A DNA stretch of 24,167 nucleotides, taken from the NCBI GenBank assembly GCA_035629935.1, contig DASQLQ010000105.1:1-24167 (forward strand), in the 5' to 3' direction. The notes beneath the pieces were generated by a model. The model had not been told where the DNA came from. It did no database searches and was given only the letters and a program-made list of their open reading frames with translations. The translations under genes were made by a program, and so were the position numbers. Numbering within the stretch: the stretch's first letter is position 1; the number at the start of each line of letters is the position of its first letter. The stretch comes from DASQLQ01 sp035629935. GTDB taxonomy: Bacteria > Actinomycetota > CADDZG01 > WHSQ01. Shown piece after piece: positions 11,322-18,074 of the stretch.

Positions 11322-11482
11322 GCAGACCCTCCTATGCGCTCAGGCAATACGGGGTGACTCCAAAAGATCCCGTCAGGAAGGGGCCCCTTTCCCTTCTCGA
11401 CTTCCCCCGATCGTGACGCCGTGGGCGGTTCTTAGCCGCGCGACAGAGCGTCGAACTGAGCAGGGGGGCACAGCAACGGAAG
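11322..11482 (-). promoter_or_regulatory. rpoBC 5' leader
   Basis: About 155 nt separate the inferred transcription start (near 11476) from the rpoB TTG. It holds the SD AGGAGG and a perfect 12-bp palindrome, AAGGGGCCCCTT, at 11378-11389, about 60 nt before the start codon. No ORF of interest is seen. The palindrome could be a protein-binding site or part of a leader hairpin; there is no direct evidence for either. Confidence 0.4.
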
Positions 11483-11511
11483 AGTATAGGCGTGAGCCCG
11501 TACTTAGTCAA
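11483..11511 (-). promoter_or_regulatory. Sigma-70 type promoter of rpoBC
   Basis: On the minus strand, TTGACT (11511-11506) and TATACT (11488-11483) are spaced by exactly 17 nt, very close to consensus. It lies downstream of the rplL terminator and upstream of rpoB. rpoBC therefore has its own strong promoter rather than depending only on read-through from rplJL. Confidence 0.88.
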
Positions 11512-11568
11512 TCCCCGGGTTTCCGGAGGCCCTAGACGGGTATGGCGCCCTGTTGCGATGACTCCGCG

Positions 11569-11606
11569 AAAAGGGCTCGGGCGGAACAGTAGTCCCGCCC
11601 GAGCCC
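11569..11606 (-). terminator. Intrinsic terminator after rplL
   Basis: A perfect 12-bp stem, GGGCTCGGGCGG/CCGCCCGAGCCC (11573-11584 and 11595-11606) with a 10-nt loop, begins 16 nt past the rplL stop. On the minus strand it is followed by TTTT. This is the clearest terminator in the window for minus-strand transcription and separates rplJL from rpoBC, possibly with partial read-through. Confidence 0.85.
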
Positions 11607-11621
11607 GAAATCAAGCCGTGT

Positions 11622-12017
11622 CTACTTCAGTTCGACGGTGGCTCCGGCCGCTTCCAGCTTGGCCTTGGCCTCTTCAGCCTGTTCCTTGGGGACGCTCTCC
11701 AGGACGGGCTTGGGAGCGTTGTCCACCAGGTCCTTGGCCTCTTTCAGGCCCAGGCTCGTCAGGGAACGAACCTCCTTGATGACCTGGATCTTCTTGTCGC
11801 CGGCAGCGTTGAGGACCACATCGAACTCGTCCTTCTCCTCGGCCGCACCGGCGCCGTCGCCGCCACCGCCACCACCGGGAGCTGCCATCGCCACGGGTGC
11901 GGCGGCGCTGACGCCGAACTTCTCTTCGAATGCCTTCACGAACTCGGACAGCTCGAGCACGCTCCAATTAGCGATCGCGTCGAGGACTTCGTCCTGAGCC
12001 AGGGTCTTGGTTGCCAT
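11622..12017 (-). CDS. rplL: 50S ribosomal protein L7/L12
   Basis: L7/L12 forms the multi-copy mobile stalk that recruits translational GTPases such as EF-Tu and EF-G. The 131-residue protein has an N-terminal dimerisation helix region (about 1-38), a flexible Ala/Gly hinge containing six consecutive Gly (about 39-62) and the globular C-terminal domain beginning near DEFDVVL. It ends in AGATVELK, as expected. The start ATG lies 3 nt after the rplJ stop, and its SD AAGGAGGAG is formed by the last codons of rplJ. A strong terminator follows. Confidence 0.98.
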   Translation of the reverse strand: MATKTLAQDEVLDAIANWSVLELSEFVKAFEEKFGVSAAAPVAMAAPGGGGGGDGAGAAEEKDEFDVVLNAAGDKKIQVIKEVRSLTSLGLKEAKDLVDNAPKPVLESVPKEQAEEAKAKLEAAGATVELK

Positions 12018-12020
12018 CTC

Positions 12021-12755
12021 TTACTCCTCCTTGCTTTCTGAATCCTCGGACTCTTCTGTCACTTCTTCTGCGGTTGCTTCTGGTTGGGTCGCTTCTTCGG
12101 CTTCGGGGGCCGCGGCGGCTTGTTCCTCCGCCTCCGGTGCGGCCGGAGCTTCCTCGGCGGGGGTTTCTGGTTCTGCCGCTGCTTCGGGCTCGGGCGGCTC
12201 CGCTGAAGCCTCCGGTTCCGCTGCCGGCACTGGTGCCTCGGTTTCTTTCTGCGCCAGGACCTGGCCCAGCATCGACCCGAGATCCCTCAACATCGCAGCG
12301 AAGACGTTCACCGTCTGCTGGATGGGAGCGTTCAGCATGATCGCGATCTTGGTGAGCTGGACGTCTCTCGGCTCGAGCTTGGCGAGCGCTTTCGCCTGGT
12401 CGGCGTCCATGATCTTGCCGTCGAGAACTCCGCCCTTGATGACGAGCACGGGGAACTTCTTCGCCGCATCGTCCAGGGCTCGAGCCGCGTCCACGGCGTC
12501 ACCCTTGATGAATGCGATCGCCGTAGGCCCCGTCAACATCTCGACGAGCTCCTCGAGGCCTACTTCCCGAACGGCGATCCGGGTCAGCGTGTTCTTGAGG
12601 ACTCGGTATTCAGCGTTCGCCTCACGCAAAGCGCTGCGGACCTCGGCGATCTCGCCGACCGTCAAACCTCGGTACTCGGTCAGCAGAGCGGCCTGAGCAC
12701 CGTTGAATCGCTCGGTGATCTCTTGAACTTCTTGAACTTTGTCTGGTCTCGCCAT
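12021..12755 (-). CDS. rplJ: 50S ribosomal protein L10 with long acidic C-terminal tail
   Basis: L10 anchors L7/L12 dimers to the ribosomal stalk and can repress its own mRNA as the L10-L12 complex. The core (about residues 1-173) begins MARPDKVQEVQEITERFNG and is ordinary, including the L12-binding helix region at its end. Residues about 174-244 are an added Ala/Glu/Pro-rich acidic tail; the family is usually 165-180 residues long. The start ATG at 12755 is preceded by GGAGA. Upstream lies a structured leader with a terminator, and rplL follows after 3 nt. The frame is intact and the tail is continuous with the core, so it is real coding sequence. Confidence 0.97.
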   Translation of the reverse strand: MARPDKVQEVQEITERFNGAQAALLTEYRGLTVGEIAEVRSALREANAEYRVLKNTLTRIAVREVGLEELVEMLTGPTAIAFIKGDAVDAARALDDAAKKFPVLVIKGGVLDGKIMDADQAKALAKLEPRDVQLTKIAIMLNAPIQQTVNVFAAMLRDLGSMLGQVLAQKETEAPVPAAEPEASAEPPEPEAAAEPETPAEEAPAAPEAEEQAAAAPEAEEATQPEATAEEVTEESEDSESKEE

Positions 12756-12779
12756 CTCTTCTCCGGTCGATCGCCCAAT

Positions 12780-12809
12780 AAAAAACGGCCACCCGAGATC
12801 AGGCGGCCG
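12780..12809 (-). terminator. Intrinsic terminator (attenuator) just before rplJ
   Basis: On the minus strand an 8-bp stem, CGGCCGCC paired with GGTGGCCG (one G-T pair, loop 8 nt), is followed by six T at 12785-12780. It stands only about 25 nt before the rplJ ATG. A terminator in that position fits a transcription attenuator rather than a normal end of the rplKA message. Confidence 0.8.
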
Positions 12810-12902
12810 CTATCGGATGCGACTTCAAATTCACCTGCGCCGGATGAATTTCGGAAGGCGCCGCCGCGTAGCGGCGAGGGGCGCCGACCGAAACCGAATT
12901 TA
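12810..12902 (-). promoter_or_regulatory. Structured rplJ (L10) leader, candidate autoregulatory RNA
   Basis: The rplA-rplJ gap contains a hairpin GGCGCC-GCCGC/GCGGC-GGCGCC (12857-12885) with a one-sided 4-nt bulge, closed by AATTTCGG/CCGAATT (12847-12854 with 12894-12900). A second stem, AAATTCA/TGAATTT (12827-12833 with 12845-12851), shares bases 12847-12851 with the first, so the two cannot form together. This fits the known L10-leader class, in which L10-L12 binds a mimic of its rRNA site and attenuates rplJL. The structural reading is mine; it has not been compared with the family model. Confidence 0.6.
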
Positions 12903-12947
12903 AGGGCCTAGACCCACCGGCGGTCTCGGGTTGGTTGCGAGGATAAC

Positions 12948-13673
12948 TCAAGCGGTGGTCTCGTAGACCTCCTCTGCAAGGTCCTTGGATTTCGCCGGAT
13001 CGATCTTCACTCCGGGACCCATGGTCGAGGAGATCGTCACGCTCTTGACGTAACGACCCTTCGAGGAGGCGGGCTTGGCCCGGTAGACCTCGTCGACAAC
13101 GGCAGCGTAGTTCTCGATCAAGTCCTCTTCAGGGAAGGATTTCTTGCCGATGATCAGGTGCAGGTTCCCGCTCTTGTCGGTACGGAACTCGACCTGGCCT
13201 CCCTTGATGTCGGAGACAGCCTTGACCACGTCCTCCGTCACGGTGCCCGACTTGGGGTTCGGCATCAGGCCGCGAGGGCCGAGGACGCGCCCGAGCTTTC
13301 CCACCACCGGCATCATGTCGGGGGTGGCAACCACTGCATCGAAGTCCAGCCAGCCACCTTGGATCCGGTTGCCGAGCTCGTCATCTCCGACCTCGTCGGC
13401 TCCCGCTTCCTTGGCTTGGGTGGCTTTCTCGCCCTTGGCGAAGACCACCACTCGGGCCGTCTTTCCGGTGCCCTTCGGCAGGACGATCGACCCACGCACC
13501 ATCTGATCGGCCTTCCGGGGGTCAACGCCCAGTCGCATCGACAGCTCGACCGTCTCGTCGAACTTCGCCTGTGGGAACTCCTTCAGGAGTCTCATCGCCT
13601 CGCGGGGGGCGTAGAAATGGTCGCGATCGACCTTCTCGAGTGCTGCAGCGAAACGCTTGCCGGGTTTCGGCAT
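12948..13673 (-). CDS. rplA: 50S ribosomal protein L1
   Basis: L1 binds 23S rRNA at the E-site stalk and helps release deacylated tRNA. The 241-residue length is typical. It starts MPKPGKRFAAALEKVDRDHF and carries the conserved LGRVLGPRGLMPNPKSGTV segment and the C-terminal SSTMGPGVKID. The start ATG is preceded by AGGAGGT at about 7 nt. It follows rplK by 55 nt and is followed by the 192-nt rplJ leader region. Confidence 0.98.
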   Translation of the reverse strand: MPKPGKRFAAALEKVDRDHFYAPREAMRLLKEFPQAKFDETVELSMRLGVDPRKADQMVRGSIVLPKGTGKTARVVVFAKGEKATQAKEAGADEVGDDELGNRIQGGWLDFDAVVATPDMMPVVGKLGRVLGPRGLMPNPKSGTVTEDVVKAVSDIKGGQVEFRTDKSGNLHLIIGKKSFPEEDLIENYAAVVDEVYRAKPASSKGRYVKSVTISSTMGPGVKIDPAKSKDLAEEVYETTA

Positions 13674-13728
13674 CTCATCTACCTCCTGTGGTCAACGGCC
13701 TTGCGGCCTCCCACTAACTAAAGGATTG

Positions 13729-14172
13729 CTATTGAACTGTGATGCCCATGCTGCGGGCAGTACCTTCGACGATCTTCATCGCAGCTTCGATGTCGTTCGC
13801 ATTCAGATCCGGCATCTTGGTCTCGGCGATCTCGCGCACCTGGTCCTTCGTAACCGTCCCGACCTTCTCCCGGTTCGGCTCACTCGCACCCTTGTCCACG
13901 CCGGCCTTCTGGCGCAACAGGACCGCTGCCGGAGGGGTCTTGGTTATGAAGCTGAAAGACCGGTCCTCGTAAACGGTGATCTCGACCGGGACGATGGTCC
14001 CCGTCTGCTGCTGGGTTTCGGCGTTGTACTGCTTGCAGAAATCCATGATGTTGATGCCCGCCTGTCCCAGCGCCGGCCCGACCGGAGGAGCCGGAGTTGC
14101 CTGACCCGCGGGGATCTGTAGCTTCAACACCTGGGCGACCTTCTTACGACCGCCACCACCTCTATTGCTCAT
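13729..14172 (-). CDS. rplK: 50S ribosomal protein L11
   Basis: L11 binds the GTPase-associated region of 23S rRNA and is needed for the stringent response via RelA. The start ATG at 14172 (SD AGGAG, 5 nt away) gives 147 residues beginning MSNRGGGGRKKVAQVLKLQI, with the typical PAPPVGPALGQAGINIMDFC segment. The frame stays open further upstream into nusG, but that extension is not family sequence. nusG ends 19 nt before the start. Part of the secE-nusG-rplK-rplA unit. Confidence 0.98.
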   Translation of the reverse strand: MSNRGGGGRKKVAQVLKLQIPAGQATPAPPVGPALGQAGINIMDFCKQYNAETQQQTGTIVPVEITVYEDRSFSFITKTPPAAVLLRQKAGVDKGASEPNREKVGTVTKDQVREIAETKMPDLNANDIEAAMKIVEGTARSMGITVQ

Positions 14173-14191
14173 CGTTACTCCTAACTGGCTC

Positions 14192-15055
14192 TTAAAGCTT
14201 TGCGACCTGATCGAAGCCCAACTCGACCGGAGTCTCCCGGCCGAAGATGTTGACCAACACCTTGAGCTTCGATTGGTCCACGTTGATCTCTGAGATCGAA
14301 CCGGTGAAGTTCGCGAACGGGCCCGATGTGACACGCACGCTCTCCTGCTCTTCGAACTCCAACCGTGGCCTGAGCTTTTTCTGGTCTTTCTTGACTTGAA
14401 GGATCTTGTCGACCTCTTTGTCTGACAACGGCGTCGGCTTGGCTCCCGACCCGACGAATCCCGTAACCCCCGGAGTGTTGCGAACGACGTACCAGGAGTC
14501 ATCGTCGAGATAGAGGCGACACAACAGGTAGCCGGGGAACACTTTCTTCTGGACCACCTGCTTCTTTCCTTGCTTGATCTCCATCACGTCTTCCATGGGG
14601 ATCACCACTTCGAATACCCGGTCCTCGACGTTCATCGACTGGATACGGGACTGGAGATTTGCCTTGACCTTGTTCTCGTAGCCGGCATAGGTGTGGATCA
14701 CGTACCAATCGCCGGGTCGCTCGGTCGGAGGGATGTTCTCGTCCCCGAACCACTCGATCGGCTCGTCGTCCTCGTCCTCTTCTTCGGCTGCCTCGGCGGC
14801 GGGGGTGACCACCTCTGCTTCCGCCGCGCTCTCCGGGGACTCGGGGCTCGGCTCTGGCTGACTCGGCTCCGGGGTCTCTTCTTCGGAGGCCTCCGGCTCG
14901 TCGGCACCTATTTCCACAGAACCGGTCTCGGACACAGCTGCCGAGACGGCGACTTCCTCCGCGCCGGTGTCTTCGACCACGTCCGAGCCGTCGAGGGGCG
15001 CGGCAACAAGCCCCTGCTCGTCTGTCTCCGGTTGCGTGATGTCGGTTTCGCTCAT
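14192..15055 (-). CDS. nusG: Transcription elongation/termination factor NusG, acidic N-terminal extension
   Basis: NusG binds RNA polymerase and modulates pausing, Rho action and coupling to the ribosome. The NGN domain starts near residue 114 (DWYVIHTYAGYENKVKANLQ) and the KOW domain is at about 230-287, with VTSGPFANFTGSI. Residues 1-113 are an acidic Glu/Pro/Ala-rich extension, longer than in mycobacteria but of a kind known in Actinobacteria. The ATG at 15055 overlaps the secE stop (ATGA), which fixes the start; the frame remains open further upstream only as a shadow of secE. The predicted length is 287 residues. Confidence 0.97.
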   Translation of the reverse strand: MSETDITQPETDEQGLVAAPLDGSDVVEDTGAEEVAVSAAVSETGSVEIGADEPEASEEETPEPSQPEPSPESPESAAEAEVVTPAAEAAEEEDEDDEPIEWFGDENIPPTERPGDWYVIHTYAGYENKVKANLQSRIQSMNVEDRVFEVVIPMEDVMEIKQGKKQVVQKKVFPGYLLCRLYLDDDSWYVVRNTPGVTGFVGSGAKPTPLSDKEVDKILQVKKDQKKLRPRLEFEEQESVRVTSGPFANFTGSISEINVDQSKLKVLVNIFGRETPVELGFDQVAKL

Positions 15056-15339
15056 GTCTGGATGTCGTAGAGGGAAAGGACGCCTTTGGTGAAGACGTAG
15101 TCCATCCCGAAGATGAGGGCGGCGATCACTACCGAGCTGACGAGCACGACGAGTGAGTAGGCCCAAACCTCCTTGCGGGATGGCCAGGCAACCTTCTGTA
15201 GCTCGCCCACCACCTCGCGAACGAACTGCACGGGCTTGGTGCGTTCGCGGCCCGGGCTCCCGGGGGCCTTGACCGGGCGAGGAGCAACCTTCTTGCGCTC
15301 CTCGTCCTTCTTCATCATGCGCTTGGTCTGTCTGTTCAC
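15052..15339 (-). CDS. secE: Preprotein translocase subunit SecE
   Basis: SecE is the small essential subunit that clamps SecY in the membrane translocon. The conserved motif VGELQKVAWPSRKEV precedes one transmembrane helix (AYSLVVLVSSVVIAALIFGM); the N-terminal part is basic. The frame is open to a TTG at 15354, which lacks any SD. The GTG at 15339 has AAAGGG 6 nt before it and is preferred, giving 95 residues. An ATG at 15318 is also possible. The stop overlaps the nusG ATG, so the two are translationally coupled. Confidence 0.93.
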   Translation of the reverse strand: MNRQTKRMMKKDEERKKVAPRPVKAPGSPGRERTKPVQFVREVVGELQKVAWPSRKEVWAYSLVVLVSSVVIAALIFGMDYVFTKGVLSLYDIQT

Positions 15340-15407
15340 CCACGACCCTTTCAACTGCCGAAGTCGGACGCGCTAGGTAGGGGTCCGGTTCCGGGGGATG
15401 AGGGGCA

Positions 15408-15413
15408 AGATTA
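15408..15413 (-). promoter_or_regulatory. Possible -10 element for secE-nusG-rplKA
   Basis: The minus strand reads TAATCT here, about 70 nt before the secE start, with transcription expected near 15401. The best -35 (TTCGAG, 16 nt upstream) is poor. It is offered because the operon needs a promoter and no better match was found in this gap. Confidence 0.3.
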
Positions 15414-15454
15414 GCACCTTCTTTACCCGCTCGAATTGCGGGGTTCGCGTGTTG

Positions 15455-15655
15455 CTAGCTCTTCGAGTCCGACTTCGCTTTTCGATCCAAGGTCACGAAA
15501 CTCGAGCCGTCGGACAGGACGTCGTCGGCGAGGACGGCATTGACCGGGGCGGCGATGTTGGGGTGGAGATGGGACTTGGCTTCACGGTGGGGCGGCTCCT
15601 TACGGCGCTGGGGCCTGGCTCCCGATCCATCCGTCTTGGTGGCGTCCTCGCTCAT
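15455..15655 (-). CDS. Small hypothetical protein
   Basis: This is a 66-codon ORF with an ATG preceded by GAGGGGG at a plausible distance. The product is hydrophilic, with a charged, basic N-terminal half (MSEDATKTDGSGARPQRRKE) and a more ordinary second half around PVNAVLADDVLSDGSSFVTL. No membrane segment, signal peptide or cysteine is present. I do not recognise it. It is not a ribosomal protein L33, which sits near secE in many actinobacteria, since the L33 cysteines and motif are missing. It lies between the LVIVD-repeat gene and secE on the same strand. It may be real or a chance ORF. Confidence 0.35.
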   Translation of the reverse strand: MSEDATKTDGSGARPQRRKEPPHREAKSHLHPNIAAPVNAVLADDVLSDGSSFVTLDRKAKSDSKS

Positions 15656-15743
15656 CTCTCTACCCCCTCGTACAGAGTCCTGCTTTCATCGTTCCCGCAG
15701 GTAGAGAGGCAAAACCTGTCCGTTCTTGGGTGATTGCGGAGAG

Positions 15744-16955
15744 CTACCGAGCGAGCCGAAGGACATGGAGGGTTCCCGTCGCCGCATCCGACAGGTAAAC
15801 GAACGGTCCCTTTCTCTCCACATCCATGGCATATGCAGCGGTCGAGAACCCTGCTTGTTCTTTGGGGGGAGGCTCCGCGGCGCTGTTCATCGCCCCTCCG
15901 ATCAGAGCCCTCGCGGTCAGCTTCCCGCGGGGGTTCAGGGCCACAAGACCGGCATGCGAATGAGCGATCAACAGACGACGCCCCGCCCAAGCCATCCCCT
16001 GTACTCGCCACTGGTCGTCCGCCGGGAGACCGAGGGAGAGAGCCCGGGTCTCGGAGATCGATGCCGGGCCGCTCGCATCCAGAACGATGACACGGGGCTT
16101 GAGACTCTTGTCGAACCAGTACTCCGTCGCGGCATAGACGGTCCGAGTGGAAGTGGTCCGTCTGACGACCAGATCCGCCAACCCGAACTCGTTCCACTCC
16201 CCCAGCAGCGCGGGGGCGGTGGGGTCGGAGAAGTTGTAGATCTGCAACCCGCTGCCACCCGTGGACACATAGAGGAACGGGTTCCCCGTAGCGGGGTCTT
16301 TGGGATCGACGACCAATCCCGCCGAAGCCGGACCGCCGACCTTGGTCGTGACAGGCTCGGGATCTCGGAACACCTCTACGAGCGAGCCGCTGGCTCGAAC
16401 GAACCTGGTCACTACCAATCCGTCGATAGCGTCGAGAAAGATCACCCACTCATCCGTCCCGTCGTAGTGGTAAGCAACCTCGAGAGTGCCGCCGGACGCT
16501 TGATAGAAGAGCGAGGTGGGCGCTGCGGGATCCGAAACATCTAATACATGAACTCCGTCTTTCGAGAACTGATGTGTTTGACGGGCGTAGAAGAGAAAAG
16601 CGCCGTCGTGGGCGAATGCCAGATCGCCGTCGAACGAGTCCTGGGCACCATCGGTGTAGCGACCAACAATTTTTGGCTTCGCCGGGTTCGAGACGTCCAG
16701 CATTGCGACGATGCCCTCGTCGCGCTGCAGGACGGCCCCGACCTTCCCGTGCAGCTCGATGTTCCCGAGCCCCGCCGTTTCGGATATGCGCAAAGACCTG
16801 ACGAGCTTCATGCGGCAGAGATACCGGTGACCTCGAGGCACGTCGTGTCTGGAGTGCACCTCGGGACCACGGCAGGCTTTGGATGCACCCGATCCCGTGA
16901 CCGGGATCATTGCAAGCGCAACCAATAGTGCGATGCAACGGTTCCGTTTCGCCAC
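15744..16955 (-). CDS. Secreted LVIVD-repeat (beta-propeller type) protein
   Basis: The 403-residue product starts with a Sec-type signal peptide: basic MAKRNR, a hydrophobic core, and likely cleavage near residue 24-27. The mature part carries LVIVD-type repeats: VAMLDVSNPAKPKIVGRY (83-100), VHVLDVSDPAAPTSLF (135-150) and LQIYNFSDPTAPALLGEW (237-254). Such repeats form extracellular propeller-like folds of unknown biochemical role. No catalytic motif is seen. The GTG start at 16955 fits the signal peptide; there is no SD, but TAATCT lies 7 nt before it, suggesting a leaderless mRNA. It begins 33 nt after the tRNA-Trp gene and separates that tRNA from secE. Confidence 0.8.
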   Translation of the reverse strand: MAKRNRCIALLVALAMIPVTGSGASKACRGPEVHSRHDVPRGHRYLCRMKLVRSLRISETAGLGNIELHGKVGAVLQRDEGIVAMLDVSNPAKPKIVGRYTDGAQDSFDGDLAFAHDGAFLFYARQTHQFSKDGVHVLDVSDPAAPTSLFYQASGGTLEVAYHYDGTDEWVIFLDAIDGLVVTRFVRASGSLVEVFRDPEPVTTKVGGPASAGLVVDPKDPATGNPFLYVSTGGSGLQIYNFSDPTAPALLGEWNEFGLADLVVRRTTSTRTVYAATEYWFDKSLKPRVIVLDASGPASISETRALSLGLPADDQWRVQGMAWAGRRLLIAHSHAGLVALNPRGKLTARALIGGAMNSAAEPPPKEQAGFSTAAYAMDVERKGPFVYLSDAATGTLHVLRLAR

Positions 16956-16962
16956 GGCCGCA

Positions 16963-16968
16963 AGATTA
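16963..16968 (-). promoter_or_regulatory. Possible -10 for a leaderless LVIVD-protein mRNA
   Basis: The minus strand reads TAATCT, then 7 nt, then the GTG start codon. That spacing puts transcription initiation on or next to the start codon. No good -35 is visible. Confidence 0.4.
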
Positions 16969-16987
16969 CGTTGGAAGCCAGGGCTAG

Positions 16988-17061
16988 CAGGGCGGGAGGG
17001 ACTCGAACCCCCGACCTACGGTTTTGGAGACCGTTGCTCTACCAAGCTGAGCTACCGCCCT
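16988..17061 (-). tRNA. tRNA-Trp (anticodon CCA)
   Basis: A complete 74-nt cloverleaf reads on the minus strand. The 7-bp acceptor stem is AGGGCGG/CCGCCCT with discriminator G. The D arm is GCTC/GAGC, the anticodon arm ACGGT-CTCCAAA-ACCGT with anticodon CCA, and the T arm GGGGG-TTCGAGT-CCCTC with one G-T pair. The 3' CCA is not encoded; CTA follows the discriminator base. Location upstream of secE-nusG matches the ancestral trpT-secE neighbourhood. Confidence 0.96.
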
Positions 17062-17075
17062 AGGGGTGCGCGCAG

Positions 17076-17104
17076 AGTCTAACGAGCTACTAGGCCGTTA
17101 CTAA
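17076..17104 (-). promoter_or_regulatory. Candidate promoter of tRNA-Trp
   Basis: On the minus strand TTAGTA (17104-17099) and TAGACT (17081-17076) are 17 nt apart, placing the start about 8 nt before the mature tRNA 5' end. The -10 is good and the -35 partial. It overlaps the last codons of the anti-sigma gene. Confidence 0.45.
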
Positions 17105-17446
17105 GCGGCGGCGGGATCGCCATACGGCGCCGGCTGCTGCGCCGGCCACCAGCACCGCGGCCCCCCTGAGATATGCATTCCTATTCCTCGTCAGGTGTGT
17201 CTTCACACCATCGAGCGACGACGATTCCGTCGGGATGGAGACCAGAGCGCTGAGGAGATGGGCGGGAGGCTCAGCCGTGTGGCCAGCGAGTGCGGGCATC
17301 TGGGCGGAGAGGGTTTCGTAACGCGCCAGTTCGCTGCGACAACCGTCGCAACCGGCAAGGTGACGCCGGATGCTCAGGCTTGCCCCGGGCTCATCTAGGT
17401 AAGCTGGAAGCATCTCCTGCACCTCGCCACAAGTCATCTCTTTCAT
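17090..17446 (-). CDS. Anti-sigma factor with zinc-finger (ZAS) domain
   Basis: This 118-residue protein has the zf-HC2/ZAS layout: Cys6 near the start and HLAGCDGC with His29, Cys33 and Cys36. In this family the zinc module holds an ECF sigma factor inactive. A hydrophobic stretch at about 92-109, followed by RSRRR, is a likely single membrane anchor with a very short remainder, so there is little room for an external sensor domain. The ATG overlaps the stop of the upstream ECF sigma gene (ATGA), the usual coupled sigma/anti-sigma pair. Whether it senses redox or an envelope signal cannot be told. Confidence 0.88.
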   Translation of the reverse strand: MKEMTCGEVQEMLPAYLDEPGASLSIRRHLAGCDGCRSELARYETLSAQMPALAGHTAEPPAHLLSALVSIPTESSSLDGVKTHLTRNRNAYLRGAAVLVAGAAAGAVWRSRRRLVTA

Positions 17447-18036
17447 CCCTTTCCTTCTCCGTACACGATCTCTTTCAGTTTCTTGCGACCACGGTGCACA
17501 CGCACCTTGGCGGCGGTCAGAGAGATCTTTAGCTGCTTCGCGATCTCCTCCGTGTTGAAGCCATATACGTCTCGAAGAATGACGGCCGTCCGGTAATGCT
17601 CCGGCAACGTCTGAAGTGCTTGCTCGAGAGCTTCGACTTCGATCCTTGCACCTGCAGTTGCCTCGACCGAACCTGAAGCGGCCATCTCAGTGAGCATTTC
17701 ATCTCCGACCCCAGTCTCGTGAGAGGTCTTCCTCTTCCTGCTGCGATGCTTCGAGATGGCCGTGTTCGTGGCCACTCGATACATCCACGTCTCCAACATC
17801 GCGTCGCCTCGAAAGCCCTTGAGACCCCGCCACATCTTTAGATACGCATCTTGCGTAGCCTCAGCGGCGTCGTCGGGGTCCCGCAGGATCCTCAGACATA
17901 ACGTGTAGACGTCCCGGTAGGTCGCTTCTACAAGCTCCTTCCACGCTTGCTCATCTCCGCTTCTGCAACGCTCGATGAGATCCGGTGGAACGAGCTGTCT
18001 GGGCGACCCGGTCCGAGCCTCCTTAAGACGCTTCAT
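17443..18036 (-). CDS. ECF-family RNA polymerase sigma factor
   Basis: This 197-residue protein has only sigma regions 2 and 4, the ECF pattern. Region 2 (about 26-95) includes DAAEATQDAYLKMWRGLKGF and WMYRVATNTAISKHR. Region 4 (about 135-188) includes LPEHYRTAVILRDVYGFN and the recognition helix KISLTAAKVRVHRGRKKLKE. It redirects RNA polymerase to a stress regulon when freed from the overlapping anti-sigma factor. The ATG at 18036 has no clear SD; TAACCT lies 8 nt upstream, consistent with leaderless initiation. It sits 38 nt downstream of a response-regulator gene and may be partly co-transcribed with it. Confidence 0.95.
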   Translation of the reverse strand: MKRLKEARTGSPRQLVPPDLIERCRSGDEQAWKELVEATYRDVYTLCLRILRDPDDAAEATQDAYLKMWRGLKGFRGDAMLETWMYRVATNTAISKHRSRKRKTSHETGVGDEMLTEMAASGSVEATAGARIEVEALEQALQTLPEHYRTAVILRDVYGFNTEEIAKQLKISLTAAKVRVHRGRKKLKEIVYGEGKG

Positions 18037-18074
18037 CTAGAGAGAGGTTACAGAGACGGAATGAGGGCCCCGGT

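Noticed and set aside
9636..11357. 573-codon plus-strand ORF opposite rpoB
   Set aside because: It is fully antisense to rpoB, whose protein is unmistakable. The translation is rich in Arg/Asp/Leu/Val, as expected from the reverse strand of GC-rich genes, and shows no family motif or SD.
14173..14502. Extended upstream start for rplK
   Set aside because: The extension lies inside nusG in another frame and is basic low-complexity sequence. The ATG at 14172 has the SD and the L11 N-terminus.
16980..17061. Integrated element at the tRNA-Trp 3' end
   Set aside because: No direct repeat of the tRNA end and no integrase gene are visible in the following 1.6 kb.
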